Positions 50,534-61,231 are shown, counted from the stretch's first letter. The stretch: 64,000 nt of DNA from Scytonematopsis contorta HA4267-MV1 (GCA_019359035.1 JAHHIC010000066.1:1-64000), one strand, 5' to 3'. The notes: generated by a model not told the origin, from the sequence alone. A program made the numbers and translations.

Positions 50534-52330
50534 TTAGTTCAGGGATTTATTGGTGTGTACGTAGCCTTTTGAAAGAGAGTTTGAATTTGTTATTGGTATG
50601 TTTTTGCTGTTAAATATTTGTGTAAGTTGTTCTTCTGAGAATGATTTAATTAGGCTTAAGTTTAATGGTTCTTGAGTGATAAATTGAGCGTAAGATGCAC
50701 TTAAATATGGACGATATTTTTGTTGATTTGATAGGTAGGTTTGGAAGAAAGCGACGCTAAGTGCTTTGATGTAGGTTTGAGCTATTGCTGGATTGGGTCC
50801 AATTAAGCTTTGGGGAACTGGTAAAATATTTTCCTTTTGCTGCAAGTCTTCGGAGACTGAGAAGTGAGTACCATTTTCGATGATGGCTAGATATTTATCG
50901 CTGGGTGTTAACCAGGTAAAAGGACGAACCTGTTCGGGTACTGCTGGGGTAAAAATATCTTGGCTTCCACCGACTAACATTACGGGAATTTTAATTTGAC
51001 TTAATCCTGTTTTTCCTATGATGGTGCTGCTCAACGGATTAAGTGCCATAACTGCTTTGATACGTGGGTCGAATAAAGGGTAATCTTTGGGTGGTAGTTC
51101 TGCACCTCGACATTGTAGGAAAACAGATAAATTTAAGGAGCGATTGGGAAAACAGTCTTTTTTCAGTTGGGAAAAATTTAATCTTCCTCCCGCTAAAGTC
51201 AGAGCTGTATACCCCCCTAAGGAATGTCCGATTGCTCCTATCTGTTGCAAGTTCAATCTTCCTTTTAAATTTTCGTCAGACTCGGAGCGACGTTGAAGTT
51301 CGTCTAACAAAAATTTCACATCCAAAGGACGGTTAATTAATTCGTCTGCTCTTGGTGGTCCTGCTAAACCAGAAAAATATTGCTGAAATTTTTTGGAATC
51401 GCTCCCAGGATGTTCCAAAACAGCAACAGCAAAACCATAAGAGGCTAAATGCTGTGCTGCATAAGCAAAGGTTTCACGATTTTCTGCAACACCGTGGGAA
51501 ATGACAATCACAGGTGAGGGTTTTTGTTGAGAGGGTAAATATAAATCAATAGGGAAACGACGTTTTCTAGAGGTATCGTCTAACTCTAGGGAGATTTTTT
51601 GTGATTTAAAAGTGCCTACACGTCGTAAATCTGGCTGTTTTGTAAAATCTATTTTTGATTCTTGTGCAGCTTCCGCTTGTGCAATTTGCTTGAGTGTGCT
51701 GACTATTGTGTCTCGTCGTTTTAAAAGTCCTGATAAATTATCAGCAATTTCTAAAGTCTCAGATAAATTGAGACGAATATTTTCAGATGGGTAACGACGG
51801 ATAACGTTTATCAGCGTTAAGCCTTCTTGGTCAGCAGCAGATAAAATTAACGCAGAGCGAATAGCGTAAAAGCCGTTTAATCGAGCATCGGTCAGCAATA
51901 ATTCACCTAAACGTCGCAATAAATTTACCCCGATAGGTGAGTAGGTGAACTGCGAAACTAGTGTTGGAGTCACTTCAAACTTAGTTTGCAAAAGTTCTCG
52001 TAGTTGCGCTAGCTGCGATTTTGGCAACCTACCTGCATAAAAAGCGAACTCATCATCTATTTTGCCTTCTTTCGCAAATTTCTCTAGGGAATCAGTAGTA
52101 ATAGTGAACTCACCAAACGGGTTATAGTAAAAAGCAATCCTTTCTGCCGCTTGTCCTGGTAGTGCAATAGCAATTGTAGAAACAAAACCGCAAACTGCAG
52201 CACTTAATGTTCCTCCTAAATATTTCCGTAACCAACTTTGCGGATTTTTGTTATTAGAAAATGGAAAGCTTTTATTTGAATAAAAACTTTGGTTATCCTG
52301 TCGTCTATCAATAGGTAGATATTTAACCAC
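50534..52330 (-). CDS. DUF1400/alpha-beta hydrolase (PAF-acetylhydrolase-like)
   Basis: AERIAFYYNPFGEFTITTDSLEKFAKEG (DUF1400) followed by IGHSLGGYTAL nucleophile. Confidence 0.87.
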   Translation of the reverse strand: MVKYLPIDRRQDNQSFYSNKSFPFSNNKNPQSWLRKYLGGTLSAAVCGFVSTIAIALPGQAAERIAFYYNPFGEFTITTDSLEKFAKEGKIDDEFAFYAGRLPKSQLAQLRELLQTKFEVTPTLVSQFTYSPIGVNLLRRLGELLLTDARLNGFYAIRSALILSAADQEGLTLINVIRRYPSENIRLNLSETLEIADNLSGLLKRRDTIVSTLKQIAQAEAAQESKIDFTKQPDLRRVGTFKSQKISLELDDTSRKRRFPIDLYLPSQQKPSPVIVISHGVAENRETFAYAAQHLASYGFAVAVLEHPGSDSKKFQQYFSGLAGPPRADELINRPLDVKFLLDELQRRSESDENLKGRLNLQQIGAIGHSLGGYTALTLAGGRLNFSQLKKDCFPNRSLNLSVFLQCRGAELPPKDYPLFDPRIKAVMALNPLSSTIIGKTGLSQIKIPVMLVGGSQDIFTPAVPEQVRPFTWLTPSDKYLAIIENGTHFSVSEDLQQKENILPVPQSLIGPNPAIAQTYIKALSVAFFQTYLSNQQKYRPYLSASYAQFITQEPLNLSLIKSFSEEQLTQIFNSKNIPITNSNSLSKGYVHTNKSLN

Positions 52331-52396
52331 TGTTAGTTTTTTGGGCTAATAAATAAATTAAAGTTTATACCCTTAACTATTTGTAAATTAGCACCT

Positions 52397-53026
52397 TTAA
52401 CCACCAAGTCGCTTAAATACAACCGAAAGATTATTTGCAGGCATTTGAAAAGTCTTTAAGAAAGAAAAATCTTCCTTATTTGCCGCAGCAATAACGTCAT
52501 CTAAATCACGCACACCCCACTCTGGATTTTGTGCCCGTAGTGATTCATCAAAAGCTGCATTACTTGGTGCAGTATGTTTTCCAGATTGTTTATATGGCCC
52601 GTATAAATAAAGAATACCACCTGGTGGAAGAATACGATTAGCTCCAGCCATTAAACCTAAACAAGCTGACCAGGGGGAAATGTGAATCATATTTATATTG
52701 ACGATGGCTGTAATGGGTGACCATTGAGGTGAAGGGTCTTTTTCTACTGGCCAAACATTAGCGCGAACATCAATTTCGATTGGTGAGAATAGATTGGATG
52801 AAGGGGAATTATCCTTCCATGCAGCAATACTATCGCGTGATGTAGGGTTAGGGTCGGAAGGAAGCCATTTGCGAGGAAGCAGATGGGGAGCGAAAAATAC
52901 TGCATGTTCACCTGTACCACTTGCTACTTCTAAAGCAGTACCTGTTGGGGGCAATACCTGTAAAAGTACTTCCAAAATAGCTTCTCGATTTCTTTGTGTT
53001 GCGGGAGCGTGTTGTCTGTTATCCAT
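52397..53026 (-). CDS. DUF938 SAM-dependent methyltransferase-like
   Basis: QHAPATQRNREAI, ALEVASGTGEHAVFFA. Confidence 0.87.
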   Translation of the reverse strand: MDNRQHAPATQRNREAILEVLLQVLPPTGTALEVASGTGEHAVFFAPHLLPRKWLPSDPNPTSRDSIAAWKDNSPSSNLFSPIEIDVRANVWPVEKDPSPQWSPITAIVNINMIHISPWSACLGLMAGANRILPPGGILYLYGPYKQSGKHTAPSNAAFDESLRAQNPEWGVRDLDDVIAAANKEDFSFLKTFQMPANNLSVVFKRLGG

Positions 53027-53154
53027 AGGAGGGGAGTGGGGAGTGGGGAGTGGGGAGTGGGGAATAGTTATTATATTGTGGGGTGGGCATCCTTGCCCGC
53101 CCTTGTCTTATTGCCCTTATCTTATTGCCCTTATATGGGAACCCGCTTATTATT

Positions 53155-54561
53155 CTACGCTGCACAGCTATATCTTGTTTTAACCGGAATAGTAATAACA
53201 AATTTTGCTCCTTCTCCAGCTGATGAAATGCACTCTAGTGTTCCACCGTGTTTTTCTGTAATGATTTGGTGACTAATAGAAAGACCTAATCCTGTGCCTT
53301 TTCCTTCAACTTTGGTAGTAAAAAATGCATTAAATAATTTTTCTCGCACATGTTCGCTCATTCCTGGCCCGTTGTCAGCAATAGTTATTGTCACCCAATC
53401 TTCTTTAGCCGTTGTATTAATAGTTATTGCATTCGGATTTTTCTGAATTTCTACATAGGTTTTACCTTCGTTGGATTCATCTAATGCATCGACAGCATTT
53501 GCTATCAGGTTCATAAATACTTGATTTAGCTGTCCTGGATAACATTCAACTGGTGGTAAATTATTATATTCTTTAATAATTACAATTGCAGGACGTTCGG
53601 GTTGTGCTTTGAGACGATGAGATAATATCATTAAAGTAGCATCAATTCCTTCGTGAAGATTTATAGCTCTTTTTTCATCTCCGTCATTACGCGAAAAGTT
53701 TCGTAGTGATTGCATAATTTCTTTGATGCGACTTGTACCCAACTGCATAGAATTTATCATTTGGGGTAAATCTTCTAGCATATATTCTAAATCAATAGCA
53801 GCCATCTCATCGGCTATTTCTGCAGGTGCTTCTGGTAAATGTTTTTGGTATAATTTAAGTATTTTTGTTAAGTCTTTAACGTATTGATTAATATGAGATA
53901 AATTACCATTAATAAAGCTTACTGGATTGTTGACTTCATGGGCTACCCCTGCGACTAATTGACCCAAGGAAGAAATTTTTTCTGTATGTACGAGTTGCGT
54001 TTGAGTTTGTTGTAGTTTACATAAAGATTCTTGTAATTGTTGTGATTTTTCTTGTTCACGAGCATATAAAATAATATTTTCTATAGAAATAGAGACTTGT
54101 GATGTTAGCAAGCTCAAAATTCCTAATCTATCAGAAGTAAATGCTCCTGTAACTCGGTTATTTTCTAGATATAAAATACCTGTCAGGTTACTTTGATGAA
54201 CAATTGGTGTGCATAAAACAGACAAAGGTTGATTTTTGATAATATAGGGGTCATGAGCAAAAAGCTCTGTGCGTCTAGCATCTTCTAATACAACATTTTT
54301 CTTTGTACGTTCGACGTAGTTTAACACAGAAATAGCTAAATCATCGGAATCACCACATTCACCCAATGATGCTGTTATTTTCCATTCCGAGTTGTTTCTG
54401 GTTACCCAAAATCCTTTCTGACCACCAACGTTTTCTGCAACAATTTTGATTAATTTCTCTAGTAAATTCTGTAAGTGGGTCTCACTCGAAAGAGTTTGTG
54501 ATGCTTTAACTACTGCACTTAAGTCCAGTACGTTAGAACTTGTATTAAAAGTTGTCGGCAT
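53155..54561 (-). CDS. GAF sensor histidine kinase
   Basis: GAF domain; GVAHEVNNPVSFI H box; NLIANAVDAL and GKGTGLGLSIS boxes. Confidence 0.92.
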   Translation of the reverse strand: MPTTFNTSSNVLDLSAVVKASQTLSSETHLQNLLEKLIKIVAENVGGQKGFWVTRNNSEWKITASLGECGDSDDLAISVLNYVERTKKNVVLEDARRTELFAHDPYIIKNQPLSVLCTPIVHQSNLTGILYLENNRVTGAFTSDRLGILSLLTSQVSISIENIILYAREQEKSQQLQESLCKLQQTQTQLVHTEKISSLGQLVAGVAHEVNNPVSFINGNLSHINQYVKDLTKILKLYQKHLPEAPAEIADEMAAIDLEYMLEDLPQMINSMQLGTSRIKEIMQSLRNFSRNDGDEKRAINLHEGIDATLMILSHRLKAQPERPAIVIIKEYNNLPPVECYPGQLNQVFMNLIANAVDALDESNEGKTYVEIQKNPNAITINTTAKEDWVTITIADNGPGMSEHVREKLFNAFFTTKVEGKGTGLGLSISHQIITEKHGGTLECISSAGEGAKFVITIPVKTRYSCAA

Positions 54562-54712
54562 AAGGTTACCTCCACTTATAAACTTATCTTTATATTTTTT
54601 AGTATTCCCAACAGAAAGGTAAAGCTTTCACGAAAGCAATATTTTTCTTTTAGTCGATTCAGTATTTTCCACTACAATCATGTAACATAAATATGATTCG
54701 TATGACATTGTG

Positions 54713-54742
54713 TGTAGAGACGTTACATGTAACGTCTCTACA
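54713..54742. repeat. 30-bp perfect palindrome, copy 3
   Basis: TGTAGAGACGTTACATGTAACGTCTCTACA. Confidence 0.95.
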
Positions 54743-54828
54743 TTGTGGTTGGGTGTTGCCACTCTGACGTACTACAATAAATCTTTGGTGCGCGAGATTT
54801 TAATGGCAACTATTAATGGCGACTATTT

Positions 54829-55383
54829 ATGGCTATTCTTAAATTAGAAGACGGAACGCTCCTCACGAATTTGGATGAAATTGCACAGGAATTAGCACCC
54901 TTAGGCATTCAACTCAATCACTGGTGGGTGGGCGATAATTATCATGTACGCAGTTTACTGGCGAAAGATAAATTAGATGATGACGAGAAGGAGCAAGTGC
55001 TTCAAGGGTTAGATGGCTACTTTGAAGAACTCAAACGCAACGCAGGTTACCAGTCTCGTGATTTAATTGTTATTCATCCAGGAGTCCCAAACTTGGATGC
55101 GATGTTAGCTAAGTTTGACAGCGTTCACACTCATGCTGATGATGAAGTGCGTTACATAGTTGATGGTGAAGGTATTTTTGGCTTTGTGCGTCCCGATGGC
55201 TCCCAGGTGGAGTTAACAGTACAAGCAGAAGAATATATTAATGTACCAGCAGGGACAGAACATTGGTTTTATTTGACACCAAATCGTCGTATCAAAGCAG
55301 TGCGCTACTTTATTGGTACTGACGGTTGGGTTCCTGAATATACAGGTAAAGAGATTCGTTTTCGGCAAACTGCTAATTGCTAA
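54829..55383 (+). CDS. mtnD: Acireductone dioxygenase
   Basis: Cupin HTHADDEVRYIVDGEGIFGF; PAGTEHWFYLTPN. Confidence 0.93.
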   Translation: MAILKLEDGTLLTNLDEIAQELAPLGIQLNHWWVGDNYHVRSLLAKDKLDDDEKEQVLQGLDGYFEELKRNAGYQSRDLIVIHPGVPNLDAMLAKFDSVHTHADDEVRYIVDGEGIFGFVRPDGSQVELTVQAEEYINVPAGTEHWFYLTPNRRIKAVRYFIGTDGWVPEYTGKEIRFRQTANC

Positions 55384-55511
55384 TTGGGGAATGGGGAGTG
55401 GGTAATTGGTAATTGGTAATTGGTAATTGGTAATTGGTAATTGGTAATTCCCCACTCCCACTCCCCACTCCCCCTCCCACTCCCACTCCCCACTCCCACT
55501 CCCCACTCCCA
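55384..55511. repeat. STRRs (GGTAATT)n and (CCCCACT)n filling the mtnD-mtnX spacer
   Basis: Almost the whole spacer is short tandem repeats. Confidence 0.95.
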
Positions 55512-56144
55512 ATGAAAAGAATTATTTTTTGCGATTTTGATGGCACAATTACTGCGGAGGAAACTTTTGTTGCAGTTCTTAAGGAGTTTGCACCTTCACT
55601 TTCTGCGAAGTTGATTCCCCAGATGTATGCTCTTAAGTTAACTCTACGGGAGGGTGTGCAACAAATTTTGGAGTCGATTCCTTCATCCCGGATGGGTGAT
55701 ATTCTGGAATTTACTCGTGCTAAACTTATACGTCCTGGATTTGTGGAACTTTTGGATTTTTTGGATTTTCAAGGTGTCCCATTGGTGGTGGTTTCTGGTG
55801 GACTGCGAGAAATGGTTGAGGTGGTTTTAGAGCCACATTTGGGAAGAATTCATGCTATTCATGCTGTGAAAGTTGATAAGTCGGGTTCCTATTTGCAAGT
55901 GTTACCTGGTTATGAGGGTAAAACTGAGTTGGTAGATAAGGTACAGGTGATGGATGGTTACGCGGTTAATGAGAAAATAGCTATCGGGGATTCTGTTACT
56001 GATTTGAATATGGCTCAAGCTGTACCTTTAGTTTTTGCTCGTGACCGTTTAGCTGTGTTGCTTGATGAACGACAGAGGTCTTATGTCCCTTGGAATGATT
56101 TTTTGGAAGTCCGAGATTATTTAGTTGGATATTGGAAAGTTTAA
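55512..56144 (+). CDS. mtnX: MtnX-like HAD phosphatase
   Basis: IIFCDFDGTITAEET, VVSGGL, IAIGDSVTDLNMA; ATG 55512 preferred. Confidence 0.85.
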   Translation: MKRIIFCDFDGTITAEETFVAVLKEFAPSLSAKLIPQMYALKLTLREGVQQILESIPSSRMGDILEFTRAKLIRPGFVELLDFLDFQGVPLVVVSGGLREMVEVVLEPHLGRIHAIHAVKVDKSGSYLQVLPGYEGKTELVDKVQVMDGYAVNEKIAIGDSVTDLNMAQAVPLVFARDRLAVLLDERQRSYVPWNDFLEVRDYLVGYWKV

Positions 56145-56150
56145 TCTTAG

Positions 56151-56433
56151 AGGGTGTTTATAAATAAAATGTTAAATACCATGTATACCGCAAGCTAGCC
56201 AGTGACTAAAGTCACTGTCTAAAAGCTGAAGTCCTCTAAAAGAGGACTGATATAATATATCAAAAACAAATATTTTATAAAATTTAAGATATTCCCAAAA
56301 ACCTTATTTCTCATTAGTCCTCTTTAGAGGACTTTAGCTTTTAGACAGTGACTAAAGTCACTGGCTGGCTGGTTGGCTGACTGGCTGGCTTGTGGTGTAC
56401 ATGGTGTCTTAATATTTTATTTATAAACATCCT
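56151..56433. mobile_element. Family-B MITE (about 283 bp), TIR AGGGTGTTTATAAATAAAAT
   Basis: TIRs, inner IR (CAGTGACTAAAGTCACTG..., GTCCTCT...AGAGGAC) and flanking direct repeat CTTAG (56146-56150/56434-56438). Confidence 0.82.
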
Positions 56434-56490
56434 CTTAGAAAGTTTAGTATTGGAAAGTGTAGTATTGGAAGTGATTGCGCTTTGAAAATT

Positions 56491-57144
56491 ATGCAATACA
56501 AAGTTTTAGATGCTTGTGGCTTTGAGTTAGCAACCCGTGAAGAACTCGTAAGCGCTGCTCGACATTTTTATAATCAAGGTTGGATGTTGGGAACTGCGGG
56601 TAATCTTTCTGGACGTTTACCAGATGGTAGTTTTTGGGTTACTGCAAGTGGTTGTCCTAAGGGTGAGTTAGGTTTGGATGACTTTGTTCTGATGTATCCT
56701 GATGGTAAGGTGTATCAACCTTCGTCCTCTTCTAAACCATCGGCAGAAACTTCTATACATCAAGTTATTTATGAATTATTTCCGGAGGCCCAAGCTTGCT
56801 ACCATGTTCACTCTGTGGCTGCAAATTTAGTGTCTAATTTAGCACAGGGTGATAGGTTGTCTTTGCCTCCTTTGGAAATGCTTAAAGGTTTGGGTGTTTG
56901 GGAAGAAAATCCTAATTGCAAAATGCCTTTGTTTGAAAATTATTTACGGGTGTCGGATATTGCGGATGAAATTGGTAAGCGATTTCAATCTAATAAACCT
57001 AAAATTCCTGCGCTACTTATTCGCAATCATGGTGTGACTGTTTGGGGGTCTTCTTTGCAAGCTGCTCGCAATTATATTGAGTTGACTGAGTATATTTTTC
57101 GCTATATGGTGGCTGCAAAGCAAGTTTTGAATTCGGAATTTTGA
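56491..57144 (+). CDS. mtnB: Methylthioribulose-1-phosphate dehydratase
   Basis: Class II aldolase fold: GTAGNLSGRL, YHVHSVAANL, IRNHGVTVWG. Confidence 0.9.
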   Translation: MQYKVLDACGFELATREELVSAARHFYNQGWMLGTAGNLSGRLPDGSFWVTASGCPKGELGLDDFVLMYPDGKVYQPSSSSKPSAETSIHQVIYELFPEAQACYHVHSVAANLVSNLAQGDRLSLPPLEMLKGLGVWEENPNCKMPLFENYLRVSDIADEIGKRFQSNKPKIPALLIRNHGVTVWGSSLQAARNYIELTEYIFRYMVAAKQVLNSEF

Positions 57145-57174
57145 TTTTTTATTAATTTTTAATTTTGATTTTTT

Positions 57175-57465
57175 ATGACTATTCGTGCTGTTGCTCGTGT
57201 TGTTGCTTTACCTGATAAAGTAAATGAGTTAAAGGCTGTTTTGCTGGAATTAATTGCACCGACTAGAAAGGAAGTTGGTTGTATTAAGTATGAACTTTTG
57301 CAAAACCAATCTGATTCTACTGATTTCACTTTTGTTGAGGAGTGGAATAGCGATGAAGATTTGGATGCTCATTTGCAATCTCCTCATATTGCGAAGGCTA
57401 TTAGTAAATTGGATGGTTTAGTGGTAAGTGAAACTGATATTCGTCGATATAAATTACTTGCTTAG
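57175..57465 (+). CDS. Antibiotic biosynthesis monooxygenase (ABM) domain protein
   Basis: GCIKYELLQN...FTFVEEWNSDEDLDAHLQSPH. Confidence 0.87.
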   Translation: MTIRAVARVVALPDKVNELKAVLLELIAPTRKEVGCIKYELLQNQSDSTDFTFVEEWNSDEDLDAHLQSPHIAKAISKLDGLVVSETDIRRYKLLA

Positions 57466-57563
57466 GTTTGTAGTTGGGCTTCAGCCCCTCTTTTTATATA
57501 ATTAAATTAAGAGCGCTAAAGCGCAACTACGAACCTGTGGAAAATGAAAAATAGAGATAGAAA

Positions 57564-58697
57564 TTAATGGGTGGGTCTATCTTCGTCGTAGTCGTTTGTT
57601 TGTGTGACTGGGTTTACTGCTTCAGATGGGTTTGAGACAACAACGTATTCGCTTTCTGTCTTAGGTTTGTGTTCCCATTCGTCTAAAACATCTTTGACTA
57701 TCACCTGTTTGAACCAAATTTTTGCTACCACTGTTAGGGGTAGGGCTAAAAATAAACCTAAGAAGCCGAAAAAATAAGCGAAAAATAGTTGGGAGATTAA
57801 AGTCACTGCTGGTAATAGCGAGACCTGATGGGCCATAACTATGGGGGTGATGAAGTTTCCTTCCATTTGTTGGATAAAGAAGTATAGACCCAAAACTAAT
57901 AGCGGTTTTACTGGCCCATCTAGAAGTGCGATCGCCATTGCGGGGACAACGCTAATGGTGGGGCCGAGGTTGGGTATTAGGTTCAAAAATCCGGCTAATA
58001 CTGCAAGAGCAAGGGCTGATTTGACACGCAAAATAGAGAGTCCAATTAAACTCATCATCCCAATCACACCCATAGCAATCATCGCACCCGTTATCCATCC
58101 TTCCAAGGAAATTTCGCACTCGTCTAAAATTTTATCTACTCGTCGTCGGTAAAAAGAAGGAAATAAACGAATAAATACTTTTCGATATGATTGTGGGTCT
58201 GCTAATAACATTCCCGTTAAAACTAGAACTAACAAAGTTTTAACAACAGCTTCTAAAGAACCAGAAAGTAAGGCAAAAGAGCTTCCTAATGCTTGATTTA
58301 CAAAGGGTTGAGCCTGTTTAACTAGGCTATTTATGTCTGGAATGTAAGGTGTTACTGGTGTAGGTACACGAGTTTCTAATTGGTCTAACCAAATACTTAA
58401 GCGCTCTAGACCTTGGGGAACCTGCTTTGTAAGTTCCCGAAATTGAACGAGAAATGAGGGGACAATCAACCAGAAGAAACCAACGATGAGTGCGAGAAAT
58501 AGTGCAACTGAAATAGCGACACTAATTCCTCTCTTTAGACCCAAGCGTTGAAACTGTCTGGCTAGACGATTTAAACTAGTGGCTAATACAACTGCGGCAA
58601 ATATCAGCAAAAGAACTTCGCGCATTTGCCACAAAATATATAATGAAAGAACTAAGGCAATTAAGCCTATCCATTGACCTAACTTCAATTTCCTCAC
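57564..58697 (-). CDS. AI-2E family transporter
   Basis: Multi-TM; FLNLIPNLGPTISVVPA and IQQMEGNFITPIVMAHQVSLLPAVTL. Confidence 0.9.
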   Translation of the reverse strand: MRKLKLGQWIGLIALVLSLYILWQMREVLLLIFAAVVLATSLNRLARQFQRLGLKRGISVAISVALFLALIVGFFWLIVPSFLVQFRELTKQVPQGLERLSIWLDQLETRVPTPVTPYIPDINSLVKQAQPFVNQALGSSFALLSGSLEAVVKTLLVLVLTGMLLADPQSYRKVFIRLFPSFYRRRVDKILDECEISLEGWITGAMIAMGVIGMMSLIGLSILRVKSALALAVLAGFLNLIPNLGPTISVVPAMAIALLDGPVKPLLVLGLYFFIQQMEGNFITPIVMAHQVSLLPAVTLISQLFFAYFFGFLGLFLALPLTVVAKIWFKQVIVKDVLDEWEHKPKTESEYVVVSNPSEAVNPVTQTNDYDEDRPTH

Positions 58698-58771
58698 TCC
58701 CCCATAGTCTAAAAAGCGATTGCTATATAATTTTAGCGGTGATGGTACAAATAACTTTCAGCTTAGGGCTT

Positions 58772-59005
58772 TTAGTTTTTTTGCTGCTGCTGATATCGCC
58801 AAAAAAGAATTGTGAACAATATCACACTTGGTGACAAAACTAAAATCAAAGCGATAGTATTTGTTGCTGGAATTTGCCAAAAAGGGCAAATATACTTAAT
58901 TAGCAGCGAGAGTATCAAGGATAGTAAAAATACCTTGAAAATAAATCCTAACTGATTTTCCATAAACAAGTACGGTAATACGTATATTTTTTGTAGTGTA
59001 TACAC
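58772..59005 (-). CDS. Small membrane protein, unknown
   Basis: 77 aa, two hydrophobic segments. Confidence 0.4.
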   Translation of the reverse strand: MYTLQKIYVLPYLFMENQLGFIFKVFLLSLILSLLIKYICPFWQIPATNTIALILVLSPSVILFTILFWRYQQQQKN

Positions 59006-59278
59006 GACGGAGATTCATCAGACCCAGTATCTACAATAAACTTAGTCAGCATCTCAATACTCTATAGTTACAGTTATTAATACTTAAATAGCTGTTAACT
59101 TATTAACTATAAAATATAGATAAGCATTAAGTAATTTTATTATTCCAATTTTTCCTAAAAGTTATCAATAGACTAACTTGTATGTTTTGTATGATTGATA
59201 TGAATTGCAGCAAAACTGCTACGACTTTTCGTGTTTATGGACAATTAAGTATAAAAACAAATCGGAGGGATATATAAA

Positions 59279-61231
59279 ATGCCAGTAGAAACAAATAACA
59301 AAAATAAAATCAAACCACCGAATAAAAGACAGTTTGGCGGTAGTTTACTAATTCTACTGACGCTACTATTATCCCTAAATTTATTTGTTCCTAACATATT
59401 TGGACCAGAAATACCACAAGTTCCTTACAGTGATTTTGTTGCAGCAGTGCAAGCGGGTAAAGTTGATAAGGCTATTATTGGTAATGAGCGTATTCAATAT
59501 ACCCTAAAAGGTGAAGCTTCAGAGAATCAAACTTTAAAAGGAAAAACCCCAGAAAAAGTTTTCCAAACAACCCCAGTAGCCTTAGACTTAGATTTACCCA
59601 AGATTTTGCGCGACAATAAAGTAGAATTCTCTGCACCACCACCAGACCAAAATGCTTGGATTGGGACTTTAATAAGTTGGGTAGCTCCTCCATTAATTTT
59701 CTTTGCGATTTGGGGATTTTTCCTAAATCGGGGAGGTGGTGGACCAGCAGCGTTGACTGTGGGTAAAAGTAAAGCTCGTATCTACTCGGAAGGTAGTACA
59801 GGTGTGAAATTTGCTGATGTTGCTGGGGTGGACGAAGCCAAAGCAGAACTAGAAGAAATTGTTGATTTCTTGAAAAACGCAGACAAATACACCAGACTGG
59901 GAGCAAAAATCCCTAAAGGAGCGTTACTTGTTGGTCCTCCGGGAACTGGTAAAACACTCTTAGCGAAAGCAATTGCAGGAGAAGCAGCAGTACCTTTCTT
60001 TAGTATCTCTGGTTCAGAATTTATAGAATTATTTGTTGGTGTTGGTGCTGCACGAGTGCGAGATTTATTTGAACAAGCAAAACAACAAGCACCTTGTATT
60101 GTCTTTATTGATGAATTAGACGCACTAGGAAAATCTCGTGCTGGTGCTGGTGGATTTTATGGTGGTAATGACGAACGGGAACAAACCCTAAACCAGTTAC
60201 TCACCGAAATGGACGGTTTTGACGCTAATACTGGTGTAATTATTATCGCAGCAACCAACCGTCCCGAAGTTCTCGACCAAGCATTACGTCGTCCCGGACG
60301 CTTTGACCGTCAAATTGTGGTAGACCGTCCAGACAAAATTGGTCGAGAAGCAATTCTCAAAGTTCACGCTCGCAACGTCAAATTGTCTTCGGATGTAGAA
60401 TTAGCTACTATCGCTATCAAAACACCAGGTTTTGCAGGTGCCGATTTAGCCAATCTCGTTAACGAAGCGGCACTACTTGCAGCACGTAACAACCGGGAAT
60501 TTGTGATAACAGCGGATTTTAACGAAGCGATTGAGCGACTTATAGCAGGTTTAGAAAAACGCTCTCGTGTACTCAACGAAATTGAGAAAAAGACCGTAGC
60601 TTATCACGAAGTCGGTCACGCGATTATCGGAGCTTTGATGCCTGGAGCTGGTAAAGTAGAAAAAATATCGATAGTACCTCGTGGGGTTGGAGCTTTGGGT
60701 TATACGTTACAAATGCCCGAAGAAGATAGATTTTTGATGGTAGAAGACGAAATTCGTGGACGTATTGCAACATTGTTGGGTGGACGTTCTGCGGAAGAAA
60801 TCATCTTTGGTAAAATTTCTACAGGTGCAAGCGACGATATCCAAAAGGTAACCGAATTAGCAGAACGTTTCGTAACTGTTTATGGGATGAGCGATAAACT
60901 TGGTCCAGTAGCATTTGAAAAAAGCCAATCACAGTTTATCGAAGGTTATGGCAATTCCCGTCGTGCTATAAGTCCATTAGTCGCTGAAGAAATTGACCGT
61001 GAAGTCAAGGAAATAGTTGATAATGCTCATCATATAGCCTTGTCTATTCTGGATAAAAACCGCGACTTGTTACAGTCTATGGCACAGGAACTTTTACAAA
61101 AAGAAATCCTGGAAGGAGAAGAACTGCGTGGTAGCCTGAAGGCCGCTGAAGCACCTACTGAGATGCAAGAATGGTTACGCAGTGGTAAGTTGCCTGTGGA
61201 TATGGTTCTAAAACAAACAGCTTTCGCGTAG
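59279..61231 (+). CDS. ftsH: ATP-dependent zinc metalloprotease FtsH
   Basis: [21 protein letters not shown] motif [23 protein letters not shown] zinc site. Confidence 0.97.
   Translation: MPVETNNKNKIKPPNKRQFGGSLLILLTLLLSLNLFVPNIFGPEIPQVPYSDFVAAVQAGKVDKAIIGNERIQYTLKGEASENQTLKGKTPEKVFQTTPVALDLDLPKILRDNKVEFSAPPPDQNAWIGTLISWVAPPLIFFAIWGFFLNRGGGGPAALTVGKSKARIYSEGSTGVKFADVAGVDEAKAELEEIVDFLKNADKYTRLGAKIPKGALLVGPPGTGKTLLAKAIAGEAAVPFFSISGSEFIELFVGVGAARVRDLFEQAKQQAPCIVFIDELDALGKSRAGAGGFYGGNDEREQTLNQLLTEMDGFDANTGVIIIAATNRPEVLDQALRRPGRFDRQIVVDRPDKIGREAILKVHARNVKLSSDVELATIAIKTPGFAGADLANLVNEAALLAARNNREFVITADFNEAIERLIAGLEKRSRVLNEIEKKTVAYHEVGHAIIGALMPGAGKVEKISIVPRGVGALGYTLQMPEEDRFLMVEDEIRGRIATLLGGRSAEEIIFGKISTGASDDIQKVTELAERFVTVYGMSDKLGPVAFEKSQSQFIEGYGNSRRAISPLVAEEIDREVKEIVDNAHHIALSILDKNRDLLQSMAQELLQKEILEGEELRGSLKAAEAPTEMQEWLRSGKLPVDMVLKQTAFA

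Noticed and set aside
52794-53272. Plus-strand ORFs spanning repeats 5' of the methyltransferase gene
   Set aside because: Antisense plus GGGGAGT repeat translation.
55213-55512. Minus-strand ORF GVGSGSGEWEWEGEWGVG...
   Set aside because: Translation of STRR DNA plus antisense mtnD; not a plausible protein.
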